NCBI GenBank assembly: GCA_017504335.1
Contig: JAFVRI010000229.1
Coordinates: forward strand, 1-6,072
Direction of reading: 5' to 3'
DNA from: Clostridia bacterium
GTDB taxonomy: Bacteria; Bacillota; Clostridia; Oscillospirales; CAG-272
Length of the DNA: 6,072 nucleotides
The notes beneath the pieces were generated by a model, which saw only the letters and a program-made list of their open reading frames with translations, ran no database searches and was not told the DNA's origin. The stretch's first letter is position 1; the number at the start of each line of letters is the position of its first letter. Shown here in pieces: positions 4,712 through 6,072 of this stretch. The position numbers and the translations under genes are program-made.

Positions 4712-6072
4712 TTCACTTCACTCTGCCGTTTTGCTACGATCTCTCCGTTGTAATCCCACAAGAAGTCCTCGGCGGTTCGGGTCGCCTGAATGACCGCCAT
4801 ATCCTCTCGGAAGGAGAAAAGCATGGACAGATTTCCAAAATATTCGTCGATGATCTGCACATGCAGAAGAAGCTTGTTTTCGTCCAGCCACGCCGCCGAG
4901 ACCGCATCACGGTAGCGATGTCCGTCCGTCGTCCGCTCCCCGCCCCGTTCACGGGAATATCCAAGCTCGGGAAATTTGCCGAATCGGTTTCGATTCATGG
5001 AAAACGGCAGAACCATTTCACCGCGAGCATTGGTATACCGAAGCTCACCCTCTCCGTTTCCATCCAATCGGAAGGTAAAATTCTTCCATGTCAAGGAATT
5101 TTCCAAGCAGGCATAGACGGCTCCGTTCAGTTTTTCACGCCAAGGAGAATCCCCCTCTCCCTTGACCGCATACAGTGTCAGAGAATCGAGTAGCTCGTTC
5201 AGACGACTGACCTCCTCCCGATTCGCGGGAAGAGGACCTTCGTGTACCTGCTCCACGATCCGATCCATAAACTGAGTCACAATATAAGGTCTTGCCCAAG
5301 GACAACCCTGGTTATCCGCGGTACAAACCATGATCAGATCTTCCTTCGGACAGCAAATGGCGATCTGATCCCCCATTCCCACAAAAGCAAAGCCGTCATG
5401 CTCGGTTCGCCAGAACTGATATCCGTATCCGTGCGCAAACACGCCGCCAAAGCCGTCCACTCGGTTGGAAACCACCGCAGAGGTTGCCCGTCGCAAATAC
5501 GCCTCATTCATCAAACGCTCTCCCTGCCACACACCGTAATTCATCACGAAGCGGGCAAAGGTAGCCAGATCCTGCGGTGTGCAGATCATGGCAGAATCCC
5601 CCCAGCTGTCGCCGTTGGGGGTGGACAGAATCTTGGCACTCGAAAAGGCACCGAGCTTTTGGAAGATCCGCTCGTTCAGATAATCAAACAAGCGCTTCCC
5701 CGTCACGCGTTCCACCAAAGAGGAAAGGACCTGTGAGCCCGCGCTGTCGTATTCCCAAGCCGTTCCCGCAGGACGGCATCCATCAGGGCGATCAAAATAG
5801 AAGCGCGTGCGATCCTTCACTTGCAGCCGAAACCAACTGTGAGGACTTCCAACCGTAGTCATAGTCAACATCTGCCGTACCGTCTGCTCCGAAAGCCATT
5901 CTCCAAGAGGCGCATCCCACTTGTCGGGAAAATAGGTAGCAATTTTTTTATCCAGATCAATCAGACCGTCTTCCTCGGCAAGACCGATCGCCACCGAAAC
6001 GAAGCTTTTGGTAACGGAATACATCCGATGGGGTTGATCCGCCTTGAAGGGCTCCCAATAGCTATCCAGAAA
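4708..6072 (-). CDS. Serine hydrolase, class C beta-lactamase/esterase superfamily (5' end cut off)
   Basis: Partial gene: the frame stays open to the window edge. The first ATG inside (6022-6024) sits two residues before the catalytic motif, so it cannot be the true start; 454 residues are visible. Numbering from that Met: SVTK at 3-6 is the SxxK motif with the nucleophilic serine and its lysine. YDSA at 92-95 takes the place of YxN, in the usual setting before SSLVERVTG. HGYGYQFW at 198-205 and GMGDQ at 216-220 match the region carrying the third active-site motif. From about 290 to 438 there is a C-terminal domain predicted to be mostly beta strand (WKNFTFRLDG, NARGEMVLPF), as in many clostridial serine hydrolases of this superfamily. 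Members include beta-lactamases, DD-peptidases and esterases; no specific substrate is supported. A signal peptide cannot be judged because the N-terminus is missing. It lies directly upstream of, and overlaps, the MATE exporter gene. Confidence 0.9.
   Translation of the reverse strand, partial: FLDSYWEPFKADQPHRMYSVTKSFVSVAIGLAEEDGLIDLDKKIATYFPDKWDAPLGEWLSEQTVRQMLTMTTVGSPHSWFRLQVKDRTRFYFDRPDGCRPAGTAWEYDSAGSQVLSSLVERVTGKRLFDYLNERIFQKLGAFSSAKILSTPNGDSWGDSAMICTPQDLATFARFVMNYGVWQGERLMNEAYLRRATSAVVSNRVDGFGGVFAHGYGYQFWRTEHDGFAFVGMGDQIAICCPKEDLIMVCTADNQGCPWARPYIVTQFMDRIVEQVHEGPLPANREEVSRLNELLDSLTLYAVKGEGDSPWREKLNGAVYACLENSLTWKNFTFRLDGNGEGELRYTNARGEMVLPFSMNRNRFGKFPELGYSRERGGERTTDGHRYRDAVSAAWLDENKLLLHVQIIDEYFGNLSMLFSFREDMAVIQATRTAEDFLWDYNGEIVAKRQSEVK

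Noticed and set aside
4708..6024. Hydrolase starting at the ATG at 6022-6024.
   Set aside because: Only two residues would precede the catalytic SVTK, and the frame stays open upstream to the edge with a plausible domain sequence (FLDSYWEPFKADQPHR). The gene is 5'-truncated by the window.
1..6072. Insertion sequence, prophage, toxin-antitoxin or tRNA/rRNA genes.
   Set aside because: No transposase-like frame, terminal inverted repeats, small paired toxin genes or structural-RNA sequence patterns are visible on either strand.

Overview
The window holds five protein genes and looks like chromosomal DNA from a Gram-positive anaerobe, most probably a Clostridia-type Firmicute. The pointers are strong AGGAGG-type ribosome binding sites, consensus-like sigma-A promoters, a DeoR-family sugar regulator, a bidirectional terminator, and protein sequences resembling clostridial families. 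The exact genus cannot be read from the sequence.

Left part (174-3279) is a divergent sugar-phosphate cassette. On the minus strand, a zinc-dependent sugar-phosphate/polyol dehydrogenase resembling L-sorbose-1-phosphate reductase (1127-2380) is followed after 23 bp by a PfkB-family kinase of the 1-phosphofructokinase type (174-1103). On the plus strand, a DeoR-family repressor (2539-3279) is transcribed away from them. The likely logic is that the dehydrogenase makes or consumes a ketose phosphate, the kinase adds a second phosphate so the product can enter glycolysis, and the repressor senses a sugar phosphate and controls the pair. No PTS or other transporter for the substrate lies in the window, so the uptake step is unseen.

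The 158-bp region between the divergent genes (2381-2538) is dense. It has a perfect TTGACA-17-TATAAT promoter for the regulator, a good promoter for the enzyme operon on the other strand, and three copies of a 10-bp motif, AAATAATCA(C/T). Two copies are in exact tandem, and copies overlap the edges of both promoter hexamers of the enzyme promoter. The two promoters face each other, so the predicted transcripts overlap at their 5' ends.

Right part (3314-6072) is a second minus-strand operon. A serine hydrolase of the class C beta-lactamase/esterase superfamily (4708 to beyond the right edge, 5' end cut off) overlaps by four bases (ATGA) with a MATE-family multidrug/cation exporter (3314-4711). 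It converges on the regulator gene, and the two units share a 33-bp palindromic bidirectional terminator at 3278-3310.

The left edge (1-173) has no recognisable gene. It contains a possible weak terminator for the kinase operon, and a possible minus-strand promoter with a 16-bp perfect palindrome at its start site, presumably serving a gene beyond the left edge. I see no tRNA, rRNA, CRISPR, insertion sequence or phage signal.
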